From assembly GCA_035293965.1 (NCBI GenBank), contig DATGLW010000080.1, forward strand, positions 1-38,934: DNA of 38,934 nucleotides. Reading direction: 5' to 3'. Origin of the DNA: DATGLW01 sp035293965 (GTDB lineage Bacteria > Actinomycetota > Acidimicrobiia > Acidimicrobiales > RAAP-2). Every line of letters starts with the position of its first letter. Positions within the stretch are counted from its first letter, which is position 1. Under the pieces are notes generated by a model. That model was not told the DNA's origin, made no database searches, and worked only from the letters and a program-made list of their open reading frames with translations. Positions 30,653 to 38,934 of this stretch are shown here, piece by piece. Position numbers and translations under genes: made by a program.

Positions 30653-32233
30653 ATGGCGGAGTTCGTCGACGAGGCCCAGCTCCACGCCAAGGGCGGCGAC
30701 GGTGGTGCCGGCGCGGTCTCGTTCCGGCGCGAGGCTCACGTGGCCAAGGGCGGTCCCGACGGGGGCGACGGGGGACGCGGGGGCGACGTGTGGCTGGTGG
30801 CATCGGCCAACCAGGCGTCGCTGCTCGCCTTCCGCGACCACCCCCACCGCAGGGCGGCCGACGGTGCCCACGGCTCGGGCAAGCGCAAGCACGGGGCGCG
30901 CGGTGCCGACCTCGTGGTGCCGGTGCCGGTCGGGACGGTCGCCCACGACCGCGACGGGTCGGTCCTCTGCGACCTGGCGTCGCCGGGCGACCGCTGGCTG
31001 GCGGCCCGCGGCGGTCGTGGGGGGTGGGGGAACGCACGTTTCCTCACCAACCGGCGCCGGGCGCCGGCCTTCGCCGAGCAGGGGGAGCGTGGCGAGGAGC
31101 GCTGGGTCGGCCTGGAGCTGAAGCTCACCGCCGACGTGGCCCTGGTGGGGTTCCCCAACGTCGGCAAGTCCACCCTGATCTCCTCCATTTCGGCGGCGAG
31201 GCCTCGGATCGCCGACTACCCGTTCACCACCTTGCAGCCGCACCTCGGGGTCGTGCGCGTGGGCAGGCGCCCCTCGCACCCCGACACGGAGGTCACCGAG
31301 CTCGTGGTGGCGGACGTGCCGGGCCTCGTTGAGGGGGCGGCCGAGGGCAAGGGCCTGGGTCATCGCTTCCTGCGCCACGTCGAGCGGGCCCGCGTGCTGC
31401 TCGTGCTGCTCGACCTGTCGCCCGCGGCCGAGCGCCCGCCGGCCGAACAGCTCCGGATCCTGCTCGGCGAGCTGGGCCGGTACTCTCCCGAGCTGCTCCA
31501 GCGCCCGCGGCTGGTGGTGGGCTCGCGGGCCGACCTGGCTGTGGGCTCTCCGGCCGGTGACCGGGCCGCGTCGGAGCCGGTCCCCAGCAGAGGGGCCCCG
31601 GCCTCCGGGGGGAACCCCGGGGGCCGGCCCGGCGAAGGCGAGCCCGGCGGGAGTGGGCCTGGCGAAGGCGGGCCTGGCGGGGGCTGGCCCGGCGAAGGCG
31701 AGCCGGGCGGGAGAGCGCCCTTGGAGGATCGGGTTCCGCCGGAGATGGAGCTCCGGGTGTCGTCGGTGACCGGGCTCGGGATGCAACAGCTCGTCGGGCG
31801 CCTCGCCGTGCTCGTCGCAGGGGCGAGGGCAGCCGAGGCCCCCGTCGGGCGAGCAGCCGTCGTCGTCCACCGGCCCGTGCCCGAGGGCATCGAGGGGGTC
31901 GCCGTCGAGCGGGCCGGGCCTGGGTGCTGGGCGGTCACCGGGCGGACGGCGGAGCGGGCCGTCGGGCTCTCGGACATGACCGACGAGGGGGCCGTTGCCG
32001 AGGCCGTCCGCCGCCTTCGCCGCCTCGGCGTGGACCGGGCGCTCGCCCGGGCGGGGGCCCGCGACGGCGACGAGGTGCGAGCAGGGGCCGTCTCGTTCAC
32101 CTGGTACCGCGACAGCGCGGCGGACGACGCCGAGGTGCGCGCCGAGCTCGAAGCCGTCGGTCGCGACGAGCGGCCGTCACGGACCCGCCGCCGCAAGGGC
32201 GCCGCGGGCACCGGCCGCGGCCGCCGACGATGA
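30653..32233 (+). CDS. obg: Obg-family GTPase with altered G4 motif and Gly/Pro insert
   Basis: 526 residues. The glycine-rich Obg domain (1-158), the G domain with G1 GFPNVGKST (166-174), switch region DYPFTT (188-193) and G3 DVPG (221-224), and a C-terminal OCT domain (about 400-487) are present. G4, normally NKxD, is SRAD (291-294). About 65 Gly/Pro/Glu-rich residues (298-362), encoded by 30-bp repeats, separate it from G5 SSVTGLG (370-376). Obg proteins associate with the 50S subunit and act in ribosome assembly and stress control. The changed G4 may relax guanine specificity. The stop overlaps proB (ATGA). Confidence 0.95.
   Translation: MAEFVDEAQLHAKGGDGGAGAVSFRREAHVAKGGPDGGDGGRGGDVWLVASANQASLLAFRDHPHRRAADGAHGSGKRKHGARGADLVVPVPVGTVAHDRDGSVLCDLASPGDRWLAARGGRGGWGNARFLTNRRRAPAFAEQGERGEERWVGLELKLTADVALVGFPNVGKSTLISSISAARPRIADYPFTTLQPHLGVVRVGRRPSHPDTEVTELVVADVPGLVEGAAEGKGLGHRFLRHVERARVLLVLLDLSPAAERPPAEQLRILLGELGRYSPELLQRPRLVVGSRADLAVGSPAGDRAASEPVPSRGAPASGGNPGGRPGEGEPGGSGPGEGGPGGGWPGEGEPGGRAPLEDRVPPEMELRVSSVTGLGMQQLVGRLAVLVAGARAAEAPVGRAAVVVHRPVPEGIEGVAVERAGPGCWAVTGRTAERAVGLSDMTDEGAVAEAVRRLRRLGVDRALARAGARDGDEVRAGAVSFTWYRDSAADDAEVRAELEAVGRDERPSRTRRRKGAAGTGRGRRR
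31626..31715. repeat. Three 30-bp tandem repeats inside obg
   Basis: The core GGCGAAGGCG recurs at 31631, 31661 and 31691, exactly 30 bases apart. The repeats encode the Gly/Pro/Glu insert between the G4 and G5 motifs and stay in frame at any copy number. Confidence 0.8.
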
Positions 32234-33345
32234 CCGTCGCTCGCCGGGGTTACCGGACCCTCGTCGTGAAGGTCGGCTCCTCGTCGGTCACCACGGCCGG
32301 CGGGCAGCCCGACGCGGCGCTCATCGACCGATTGGCCGACGAGATCGCCGAGCGCCACCGGGTCGGCGAGGAGACGGTGGTCGTCACCTCCGGCGCCATC
32401 GCAGTCGGCTGGGCGGCGCTCGGGCGCGGCGAGCCGCGGCCGAGCGACCCGAGCGTGCTGCAGGCAGTGTCCGCCGTCGGCCAGCACCGATTGATGCGGG
32501 CCTGGCAGGACGGGCTCGGCCGCCACGGCCTGCTCGCCGGCCAGGTGCTGCTGGCGCCGCTCGACTTCGTCCACCGTCGCCAGTACCTGCACGCCCGCCG
32601 GACCCTGGCCCGCTTGCTCGAGCTCGGCGTGGTCCCCGTGGTGAACGAGAACGACGCCGTGGCCGACGAGGAGATCCGCTTCGGCGACAACGACCGGCTG
32701 GGTGCCCTGGTGGCGCACCTGGCGGGCGCGGAGCTGCTCGTGCTCCTGACCGACACCCCCGGCCTGTTCACGGCCGATCCGCGCACCGAGTCGGCGGCCT
32801 CGCTCATCGAAGAGGTGCTCGAGATCGACCACCGCCTCGAGCAGGTGGCGGGCGGCCCGGGCAGCGACGTCGGCAGCGGTGGCATGGCCTCCAAGCTGGC
32901 AGCGGCAAGGATCGCCGTCTGGTCGGGCGTGGAGGCCGTCATCGCCGACGCGGCCCGCCCCGGGGTGCTGGCTGCGGCGGCCAAGGGGCAGCCGGGCGCG
33001 GGCACCAGGTTCCGTGCCCGGAGCCGCCGCCTGCCCTCTCGCAAGCTGTGGATCGCCTTCGCCCTCGGTTCAGCGGGCTCGCTCGTGGTCGACGCCGGTG
33101 CCCGACGGGCTGTGGTCGAGGAAGGGCGCTCCCTGCTGCCGGCAGGGGTGACGGCCGTGCGCGGGAGCTTCGTGGCCGAGGACGCGGTCGAGATCGCCGG
33201 CCCCGACGGCAGGGTCTTCGCCAAGGGCCTCGTCCGCCTGCCCTCGGCCCGGGCCTCCGAGTGGGTGGGCCGCCGTAGCGGCGCTCTTCCCGACGACCTC
33301 GCGGGCGAGGTCGTGCACCGCGACGACCTGGTCGTGCTCACCTGA
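32230..33345 (+). CDS. proB: Glutamate 5-kinase
   Basis: 371 residues from ATG 32230 in a 4-bp overlap with obg. The amino acid kinase domain (about 8-262) shows LVVKVGSSSVTT, VTSGAIAVGW, VPVVNENDAVAD and GSGGMASKLAAARIA. A PUA domain (about 280-365) follows. It phosphorylates glutamate to glutamyl 5-phosphate, the first step of proline synthesis, normally with proline feedback. ProA, the next enzyme, is encoded just downstream but apparently from its own promoter. Confidence 0.97.
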   Translation: MTVARRGYRTLVVKVGSSSVTTAGGQPDAALIDRLADEIAERHRVGEETVVVTSGAIAVGWAALGRGEPRPSDPSVLQAVSAVGQHRLMRAWQDGLGRHGLLAGQVLLAPLDFVHRRQYLHARRTLARLLELGVVPVVNENDAVADEEIRFGDNDRLGALVAHLAGAELLVLLTDTPGLFTADPRTESAASLIEEVLEIDHRLEQVAGGPGSDVGSGGMASKLAAARIAVWSGVEAVIADAARPGVLAAAAKGQPGAGTRFRARSRRLPSRKLWIAFALGSAGSLVVDAGARRAVVEEGRSLLPAGVTAVRGSFVAEDAVEIAGPDGRVFAKGLVRLPSARASEWVGRRSGALPDDLAGEVVHRDDLVVLT

Positions 33346-33496
33346 TCGCCGGGCCGCCGCTCCCGGCCCTCACGCGGCCGCGTCCGGAGCCCGCCCGTCC
33401 CGCCGAGCCGGCGCAGGTGGCGGCGGCGCCGGGGCGCCCCCGCCCCACACGGGTCCGGGCGCCTGGCCCCACGTGGGACCGGGCAGGCCTCCGCGG

Positions 33497-33502
33497 TACG
33501 CT
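33497..33502 (+). promoter_or_regulatory. -10 hexamer TACGCT of a leaderless proA start
   Basis: GGTACGCT ends 6 bases before GTG 33509. The 163-base gap 33346-33508 shows nothing else I can support. Confidence 0.48.
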
Positions 33503-33508
33503 GAGGGG

Positions 33509-34756
33509 GTGACCCCCGAGGAGCTGGCCCGGCTGGGCGGGCGCGCCCGCGCTGCGGCGCGCCTCGTCGCCTCGTCGTCGTCGGCCCGGCGCGACGACGC
33601 CCTGCGCGTGGCAGCGGACCTGCTCGTCGAAGACATGGCCGTGGTGCTCGAGGCCAACGGGCACGACGTCGCAGCAGCAGCTGCCGCCGGCGCCGGTGCC
33701 ACGTCGGTCGACCGGCTGCGCCTCGACGAGGACCGGGTGGCTGCCATGGCCGAAGGGCTGCGCAGCGTGGCCGCCCTGCCCGACCCGGTCGGGGAGGTGG
33801 TCGACGGCTGGGTGCGCCCGAACGGGCTGGCGGTCACGCGGGTCCGGGTGCCCCTCGGGGTGGTCGGGGTCGTCTACGAGAACCGCCCCAACGTCACGAG
33901 CGACGCCGCCGGCCTGTGCCTCAAGGCGGGCAACGCAGCGTTCCTGCGGGGCTCGTCCTCTGCCTTGCGCTCCAATCGCGCGGTGGTCGGGGTGCTGCGG
34001 CGAGCCCTGGCCAAGGCGGGGCTTCCTGAGGACGCCGTGCTGCTGGTCGAGGACACGAGCCGCGACACGGCAGTCGCCTTCATGCGCCTGCGCGGGGTCA
34101 TCGACTGCCTGGTGCCGAGGGGCGGGCCCGACCTGCTGGCAGCGCTCGTCGAGCATGCGACCGTCCCCTACGTCCTCGACGGCAGCGGCAACTGCCACGT
34201 GTACGTGGACGCTGCGGCGGACCTGGCCATGGCCGAGGAGGTCGTGGTCAACGCCAAGATGCAGCGACCCGGCGTCTGCAACGCCGCGGAGTCCCTGCTC
34301 GTGCATGCAGCGGTGGCCGACGCGTTCTTGCCGCGGGTGGCCCGCGCGCTCGCCGGGGTCGAGCTGCGGGGCGACGAGCGGGTCCGCGCCGTCCTGCCGG
34401 GAGTTGCCCCCGCGACCGACGACGACTTCGCAACCGAGTTCCTCGGGCTGGTGCTGAGCGTGGCCGTGGTGGACGACGTGGGGGCGGCCATCGACCACAT
34501 CGCCCGGTTCGGCTCGGGGCACTCCGAGGCCATCGTGACCTCGGACATCGGCACTGCCGAGCGCTTCGCCCGGGAGGTCGACGCCGCCGCCGTGCTCGTC
34601 AACGCCTCGACGCGCTTCGTCGACGGCGGCGAGCTCGGCCTCGGTGCAGAGGTCGGCATCTCGACGCAGAAGCTGCACGCGCGCGGCCCGATGGGGCTTC
34701 GCGAGCTGACCTGTGTGAAATGGGTCGTACGAGGAGAAGGGCAGGTGCGGCGATGA
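33509..34756 (+). CDS. proA: Glutamate-5-semialdehyde dehydrogenase (glutamyl phosphate reductase)
   Basis: 415 residues from GTG 33509. The aldehyde-dehydrogenase fold is evident, with PLGVVGVVYENRPNVTSDAAGLCLKAGNAA and the catalytic Cys257 in RPGVCNAAES. It reduces glutamyl 5-phosphate with NADPH to the semialdehyde, which cyclises towards proline. Length is normal. The next gene starts in an ATGA overlap with its stop. Confidence 0.97.
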   Translation: MTPEELARLGGRARAAARLVASSSSARRDDALRVAADLLVEDMAVVLEANGHDVAAAAAAGAGATSVDRLRLDEDRVAAMAEGLRSVAALPDPVGEVVDGWVRPNGLAVTRVRVPLGVVGVVYENRPNVTSDAAGLCLKAGNAAFLRGSSSALRSNRAVVGVLRRALAKAGLPEDAVLLVEDTSRDTAVAFMRLRGVIDCLVPRGGPDLLAALVEHATVPYVLDGSGNCHVYVDAAADLAMAEEVVVNAKMQRPGVCNAAESLLVHAAVADAFLPRVARALAGVELRGDERVRAVLPGVAPATDDDFATEFLGLVLSVAVVDDVGAAIDHIARFGSGHSEAIVTSDIGTAERFAREVDAAAVLVNASTRFVDGGELGLGAEVGISTQKLHARGPMGLRELTCVKWVVRGEGQVRR

Positions 34757-35778
34757 GCCCGCAAGGTGAGAGCCCCCGAGGTGAGGAGGCAGCAGGATCT
34801 GCCGTCGCGCCCCCCGGTGCGCCCCCGGCGGCGCTGGGGCTGCCCGAGGCGGGCCCGGCGCGCTTTGCGTCGGTCGGCGAGGTCCGTTCCGGGCTGGCCG
34901 GCGTCGGCTACCTGGCCGACGAGGGCATCTCGGGGGTCGTCTTCCTCGCCGACCGGCTGAGCAAGCCGGTGCTGGTCGAGGGTCCGGCGGGCACCGGCAA
35001 GACCCAGCTTGCCAAGTCGGTGGCCGAGCTGACGGGCAGCAGGCTCATCCGGCTGCAGTGCTACGAGGGGCTCGACGAGTCCAAGGCTCTCTACGAGTGG
35101 AACTACCGCAAGCAGCTCCTGCGGATCCAGGCCGGCCAGCTGGCGACGGGCGGGCCGGCAGCCGAGCCGGCGCTCACGGCCGCAGCCGGCGACGGCCGCG
35201 GCGTGTCGTGGAAGGAGCTCGAAGAGGACATCTTCTCCGAGGACTTCCTCCTCACCCGCCCGCTGCTCGAGGCGATCCGTGCACAGGAGCCGGTCGTGTT
35301 GCTCATCGACGAGGTGGACCGGGTCGAGCTCGAGACCGAGGCGTTGCTGCTCGAGATCCTCTCGGAGTTCCAGGTGTCGATCCCCGAGCTCGGCACCGTG
35401 CGCGCCCGGCAGCTCCCGCTCGTGTTCCTCACCTCGAACAACACCCGCGAGCTGTCCGAGGCGCTCAAGCGCCGGTGCCTCTTCTTGCACATCGACTACC
35501 CGGACCTCGAGCGCGAGCGCGACATCGTCCGTGCCAAGATCCCGGGCATCACCGAGGAGCTCGCCGACCAGGTGGCGCGCATCGTCCGCTCGCTGCGCAC
35601 CCTCGAGCTCCGCAAGGCGCCCTCGGTCTCCGAGACGCTCGACTGGGCCCGCACGCTGGTGCTGCTCGGCATCGAGTCGATCGATGCCGCCCAGGCACGC
35701 GACACGCTGCACATCTTGCTCAAGTACCAGACCGACATCGAGCGCGCGGCCAAGGAGCTCTTGTCCGCGGAGGCCTGA
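34753..35778 (+). CDS. MoxR-type AAA+ ATPase
   Basis: 341 residues from ATG 34753, chosen for the ATGA overlap with proA; ATG 34720 is an upstream alternative. An Ala/Pro-rich N-terminus of about 45 residues precedes the ATPase core with Walker A GPAGTGKTQ, Walker B VVLLIDEVDR and a sensor region FLTSNNTRELS. MoxR ATPases work with VWA-domain partners as metal-cofactor insertion or assembly chaperones, for example CoxD/CoxE in CO dehydrogenase maturation. The partner gene follows 19 bases later. No cox or nitric oxide reductase structural genes are in the window, so the client is unknown. Confidence 0.94.
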   Translation: MSPQGESPRGEEAAGSAVAPPGAPPAALGLPEAGPARFASVGEVRSGLAGVGYLADEGISGVVFLADRLSKPVLVEGPAGTGKTQLAKSVAELTGSRLIRLQCYEGLDESKALYEWNYRKQLLRIQAGQLATGGPAAEPALTAAAGDGRGVSWKELEEDIFSEDFLLTRPLLEAIRAQEPVVLLIDEVDRVELETEALLLEILSEFQVSIPELGTVRARQLPLVFLTSNNTRELSEALKRRCLFLHIDYPDLERERDIVRAKIPGITEELADQVARIVRSLRTLELRKAPSVSETLDWARTLVLLGIESIDAAQARDTLHILLKYQTDIERAAKELLSAEA

Positions 35779-35797
35779 GGGTCGCCGGAGCCCTGTC

Positions 35798-37237
35798 GTG
35801 CTCGACCTGCTGAACGGGTTCGTCGCCGAGCTGCGCCAGTCCGGGCTGCCGGTGTCGCTCACCGAGCACCTCGACGCGGCCGAGGCCGTGCACCACGTCC
35901 CTTTGGAGGACCGCGAGGCGCTCAAGTACGCCTTGGCGGCCACGCTCGTGAAGTCGAGCTCGCACTGGCGGGCCTTCGAGACTGCCTTCGAGATCTACTT
36001 TGCGCCGCGCCTGCACGCCCCAGAGAGCGGTGCGGGTGGTGGCGGTGAGGAGGAGCCCGGCGGCGAGCCCGGACCGGCCGGCACCGCGCAGCGGGGCGAA
36101 GGGTCCGGCGGGGGCGGGTCGGGCCTCACCCCAGAAGAGCTGGCAGCCCTCCTCTACCGGGCGCTGTTCACCGGCGACCCCGGGCTCGTCACCATGGTGG
36201 CCCGCCAGGCGGTGACCCGCTACGCCGGCATGGAGCCGGGCCGCCCCGTCGGGGGCACGTACTACCTGTACCGGACGCTGCGGAACCTCGACCTCGACGG
36301 GGTCTTCGAGGAGCTGATGGCGGCGGCCCGGGCGTCGACCCCGGCCGGCAAGGGCCTCACCCCCCTCGAGGAGCGCCTGGCTGCCGACGAGTACCGGGTC
36401 CGCATCGACCAGCTCCGCCGGGCGGTCGAGCAGGAGATCCGGCGGCGGCTGGTCGAAGATCGCGGGGCCGGCGCCCTGGCCCGCTCCGTCCGCAAGCCGC
36501 TGCCCGAGGACGTCGACATGATGCACGCCAGCCGCGAGGAGCTCGACGCGCTCCAGCGCGCGCTGCACCCGCTGTCGCGCAAGCTGGCCGTGCGGCTCAC
36601 CCGCAAGCGGCGCAGCGGCAGGCGGGGCCCGCTCGACTTCCGGGCCACCATCCGCCGGTCGCTGTCGACCGGCGGCGTGCCCGTCGAGCCCCGTTACCGG
36701 CACCCCCGGCCGGCCAAGCCCGAGATCTTCGTCATCGCCGACGTGTCAGGATCGGTCGCCTCCTTCGCGCGCTTCACCTTGCACCTCGTGTACGCCATCA
36801 GCTCCCAGTTCTCGAAGGTGCGGAGCTTCGTGTTCGTCGACGGCATCGACGAGGTCACCCGGTTCTTCGACGGGGTCGAGGACCCGGCCGACGCCGTGCA
36901 CCGCATCAACACGGAGGCCGACGTCATCTGGGTCGACGGGCACTCCGACTACGGGCACGCACTGTCGGTGTTCCACCAGCGGTGGGGGGACCAGGTGACC
37001 TCGCGCACGAGCGTGCTGCTGCTCGGGGACGCCCGCAACAACTACCACGCCTCGGAGGCGTGGGTGGTCGAGGAGCTGCAGCGCAAGGCGCGCCACGTCT
37101 ACTGGCTCAACCCCGAGCCCCGCGACTACTGGAGCTCTGGGGACTCCATCATCGGCGAGTACGCCGTCCACTGCGACGCGGTGGTCGAGTGCCGCTCGCT
37201 GCGCCAGCTGGAGCGGTTCGTCGGGGACCTGGTTTGA
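35798..37237 (+). CDS. CoxE-type von Willebrand factor A domain protein
   Basis: 479 residues from GTG 35798 with GGAG 7 bases upstream. The N-terminal helical part (1-85) is followed by a Gly/Glu-rich linker (about 72-105), a helical middle with many Arg residues, and the C-terminal VWA domain (about 305-475). Its MIDAS motif is DVSGS, supported by HSDYGHAL and GDARNNYH. It pairs with the MoxR ATPase directly upstream, the usual MoxR-VWA chaperone arrangement. The histidine phosphatase that follows starts within its stop codon. Confidence 0.94.
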   Translation: MLDLLNGFVAELRQSGLPVSLTEHLDAAEAVHHVPLEDREALKYALAATLVKSSSHWRAFETAFEIYFAPRLHAPESGAGGGGEEEPGGEPGPAGTAQRGEGSGGGGSGLTPEELAALLYRALFTGDPGLVTMVARQAVTRYAGMEPGRPVGGTYYLYRTLRNLDLDGVFEELMAAARASTPAGKGLTPLEERLAADEYRVRIDQLRRAVEQEIRRRLVEDRGAGALARSVRKPLPEDVDMMHASREELDALQRALHPLSRKLAVRLTRKRRSGRRGPLDFRATIRRSLSTGGVPVEPRYRHPRPAKPEIFVIADVSGSVASFARFTLHLVYAISSQFSKVRSFVFVDGIDEVTRFFDGVEDPADAVHRINTEADVIWVDGHSDYGHALSVFHQRWGDQVTSRTSVLLLGDARNNYHASEAWVVEELQRKARHVYWLNPEPRDYWSSGDSIIGEYAVHCDAVVECRSLRQLERFVGDLV

Positions 37238-38004
37238 GGGGGCCGCCCGACAGCGTCCGTGCGGCCCCGCCGACACCGCCGGGTGCGACCCGGGTGGTGC
37301 TCGTGCGCCACGGCGAGGCGGCCTGCAACGTGAACGGCGTCGTGGGCGGTCGCCGCGGCTGCACCGGTCTGACCGGCACCGGCGTGCGCCAGGTGGAGGC
37401 GTTGCGCGACCGGCTGGCCCGCACGGGTGAGCTCGGCCCGGTGGATGCGCTGTACTCGTCGGTGCTGGCGCGCGCCGTGGCCACGGCCGAGATCCTGGCG
37501 CCCGTGCTCGAGCGGCCCGACGGTGGCTCCCTCCGGGTGGTCACGGACTGCGGCTTGTGCGAGCTCCACCCGGGGGAAGCCGATGCCGTCACGTGGGCCG
37601 AGTTCTCGGCGCGCTTCGGCGAGCCCGACTGGGACCGCGACCCCACGACGCCGTTGGCGCCGGGTGGCGAGAGCTGGTCTGGCTTCGTGGATCGTGCCGC
37701 GTCCTGCGTGGCGCGGCTCGCCACCCGCCATCGGGGGGGTCGGGTGGTGCTGGCGTGCCACGCTGGCGTGATCGAGGCCACGGTGCTGGCCTTCTTCGCC
37801 GTCGACCGGACCCGCCGGTCCCGGGGCCTCCTGCGCACCGAGCACGCGTCCCTCACCGAGTGGGAGCTCGCCGAGGGCGGGTGGCGCCTGTGCCGGTACA
37901 ACGACGTCACGCCGTGGCAGGGACCGGGCGAGCCGGGGACCTCGCCCGGTGGGGCGCCCCGCACGGCCTCCGTGCGCGGCGCCGCGGCGGCGGCGGGCTC
38001 GTAG
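37234..38004 (+). CDS. Histidine phosphatase family protein
   Basis: 256 residues if it starts at TTG 37234, which overlaps the preceding TGA (TTGA). GTG 37294 or 37297, just before VLVRHGE, would be shorter alternatives. The phosphohistidine motif is VVLVRHGEAACN, and the second catalytic His lies in VVLACHAGVIEA. The family includes phosphoglycerate mutase-like phosphatases with broad substrates, so this one cannot be narrowed. The C-terminal 35 residues are Gly/Pro/Ala-rich. It belongs to the proA-moxR-VWA run. Confidence 0.9.
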   Translation: MRGPPDSVRAAPPTPPGATRVVLVRHGEAACNVNGVVGGRRGCTGLTGTGVRQVEALRDRLARTGELGPVDALYSSVLARAVATAEILAPVLERPDGGSLRVVTDCGLCELHPGEADAVTWAEFSARFGEPDWDRDPTTPLAPGGESWSGFVDRAASCVARLATRHRGGRVVLACHAGVIEATVLAFFAVDRTRRSRGLLRTEHASLTEWELAEGGWRLCRYNDVTPWQGPGEPGTSPGGAPRTASVRGAAAAAGS

Positions 38005-38019
38005 GGACAGGAGGACGGC

Positions 38020-38916
38020 GTGCGCTTCAGTGTGTGGCCGACGACCAGGCAGAGCTGGGACGACTTCTTCGACCTGGCCGTGCACGCCGAGGCGACCGGG
38101 TGGGACGGCATCTGGGTGGCGGACCACTTCATGCCGGCGGCCCCGCCGCTCGACGTGCCCACGCTCGAGTGCTGGGCCGTGCTCGGGGCTCTCGCGGCGA
38201 GCGTGCCCCGGGTCCGCATCGGCTCGCTCGTGGCCTCCAACACCTACCGGCACCCCGCGGTGCTGGCAAACATGGCGGCGACCGTGGACCAGCTGAGCGG
38301 TGGCCGGTTGGTGCTCGGCATCGGGGCCGGGTGGCAGGAGAACGAGCACCGGGCCTACGGCATCACCCTCCCGCCGGTCCGCGAGCGCCTGGCGCGCCTC
38401 GAGGAGGCCTGCGAGGTGCTGCGGGGGCTGCTCGACCGGCCTCGCACCACCTTCCACGGCCGCTTCTACGAGCTCCTCGATGCGCCGCTCGACCCCAAGC
38501 CGCTCCAGCAGCCCCTGCCGCTGCTCGTCGGGGGAGGCGGCGAGCGGGTGACCCTGCGGATCGCCGCCCGGTGGGCCGACGAGTGGAACACGTGGGGCAC
38601 CCCGGACGTGCTTGCCCGCAAGGGCGCCGTGCTCGACCGCCACTGCCACGCCGCCGGCCGCGACCCCGCCACGATCCGCCGCTCGGCCCAGGCGGTCGTC
38701 GTCCCCGCCGATCCGGCCGTGGCCCCCGCGCCGTCGGCGGGCTGGCCGGCGACCATCGGCGGCAGCGCGTCGGAGCTGCGCGAGCTGATGGCCGCCTACG
38801 CCGCTGCGGGCGTCGACGAGTTCGTGGTGCCCGACTGGAACGCGGGGCGCGGGCAGGCCCGGCGTGACTTCTTCGACTGGTTCGCGGCCGAGGTGGCCGC
38901 CGGGTTCCGGCGATGA
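38020..38916 (+). CDS. Luciferase-like (LLM) oxidoreductase, probably F420-dependent
   Basis: 298 residues from GTG 38020, with AGGAGG at good spacing. The bacterial-luciferase TIM barrel is recognised from MRFSVWPTT, GWDGIWVADHFMP, RIGSLVASNTYRHPAVLANMAATVDQLSGGR and LGIGAGWQENEHRAYG. Actinobacterial members with this pattern commonly use cofactor F420 for hydride transfer; substrate unknown. The stop overlaps an ATG (ATGA) that probably begins another gene. Confidence 0.92.
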   Translation: MRFSVWPTTRQSWDDFFDLAVHAEATGWDGIWVADHFMPAAPPLDVPTLECWAVLGALAASVPRVRIGSLVASNTYRHPAVLANMAATVDQLSGGRLVLGIGAGWQENEHRAYGITLPPVRERLARLEEACEVLRGLLDRPRTTFHGRFYELLDAPLDPKPLQQPLPLLVGGGGERVTLRIAARWADEWNTWGTPDVLARKGAVLDRHCHAAGRDPATIRRSAQAVVVPADPAVAPAPSAGWPATIGGSASELRELMAAYAAAGVDEFVVPDWNAGRGQARRDFFDWFAAEVAAGFRR

Positions 38917-38934
38917 CGGCGTCCTCCGAGGCTG
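38913..38934 (+). CDS. Possible start of a further gene, cut by the right edge
   Basis: ATG 38913 overlaps the preceding TGA in the ATGA arrangement used repeatedly here. Only seven codons (MTASSEA) are visible, so identity is unknown. Confidence 0.3.

Noticed and set aside
29081..31870. Long antisense frame across the binding-protein and obg genes
   Set aside because: It is explained by codon-position shadowing of genuine genes, with no start context.

Overview
The window is a high-GC chromosomal segment of an actinobacterium, most likely of the class Acidimicrobiia. That placement is inferred from gene content: a mycothiol-dependent maleylpyruvate-isomerase-type protein, an F420-type luciferase-like oxidoreductase, a DUF4012 protein, a class E sortase, and two secreted proteins with 'GYWLV...FGDA' repeats. 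No rRNA, CRISPR array, transposase or integrase is visible. Codon use looks uniform, and only some intergenic tracts look compositionally odd.

Layout. (a) 1-8143 is a cell-surface region: a secreted metallophosphoesterase (cut by the left edge), an IPT/TIG plus repeat protein, a DUF4012 membrane protein divergent from a class E sortase, a small unknown ORF, and an FN3 plus repeat protein. (b) 8380-11698 holds tRNA-Pro(UGG), a protein with a degenerate EAL domain, and the mycothiol-dependent enzyme. (c) 11976-17265 is tig-clpP-clpX-folC followed by ndk, covering nascent-chain folding, proteolysis, folate polyglutamylation and nucleotide balance. (d) 17599-22324 is mreB-mreC-mreD-mrdA, the rod elongation module without an adjacent rodA. 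(e) 22337-27441 is a TIGR03960-type radical SAM protein, a TIGR03936 (DUF2344) protein, RNase E/G, rplU and rpmA. (f) 27557-30583 is an accessory block that splits the common rpmA-obg order: a PNP-fold protein lacking key residues, a DtxR/MntR-family regulator, and an orphan branched-chain-amino-acid-type binding protein. (g) 30653-34756 is obg-proB and proA, followed by a MoxR-type AAA ATPase, a CoxE-type VWA protein, a histidine phosphatase and an F420-type oxidoreductase. Many of these overlap by 4 bp in a coupled operon.

The most striking window-wide signal concerns starts. Thirteen genes, on both strands, carry a TANNNT hexamer 6-10 bases before the start codon with no Shine-Dalgarno (SD) sequence between, which is the signature of leaderless transcripts. 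Genes inside operons use ATGA/GTGA/TTGA overlaps, and a minority have clear SD sequences. In two places (mrdA to radical SAM, rne to rplU) the hexamer begins on the TAG stop codon of the preceding gene. The second theme is conserved folds that have lost hallmark residues: the EAL protein, the PNP-like protein, Obg (G4 motif SRAD plus a Gly/Pro insert), the DtxR-family regulator (Ala at the DtxR Cys102 position) and the metallophosphoesterase (GNSE in place of GNHE). No obviously new multi-gene system is seen. The best candidates for undescribed biology are the repeat-protein/sortase surface region and the residue-depleted PNP-like protein divergent from the metalloregulator.
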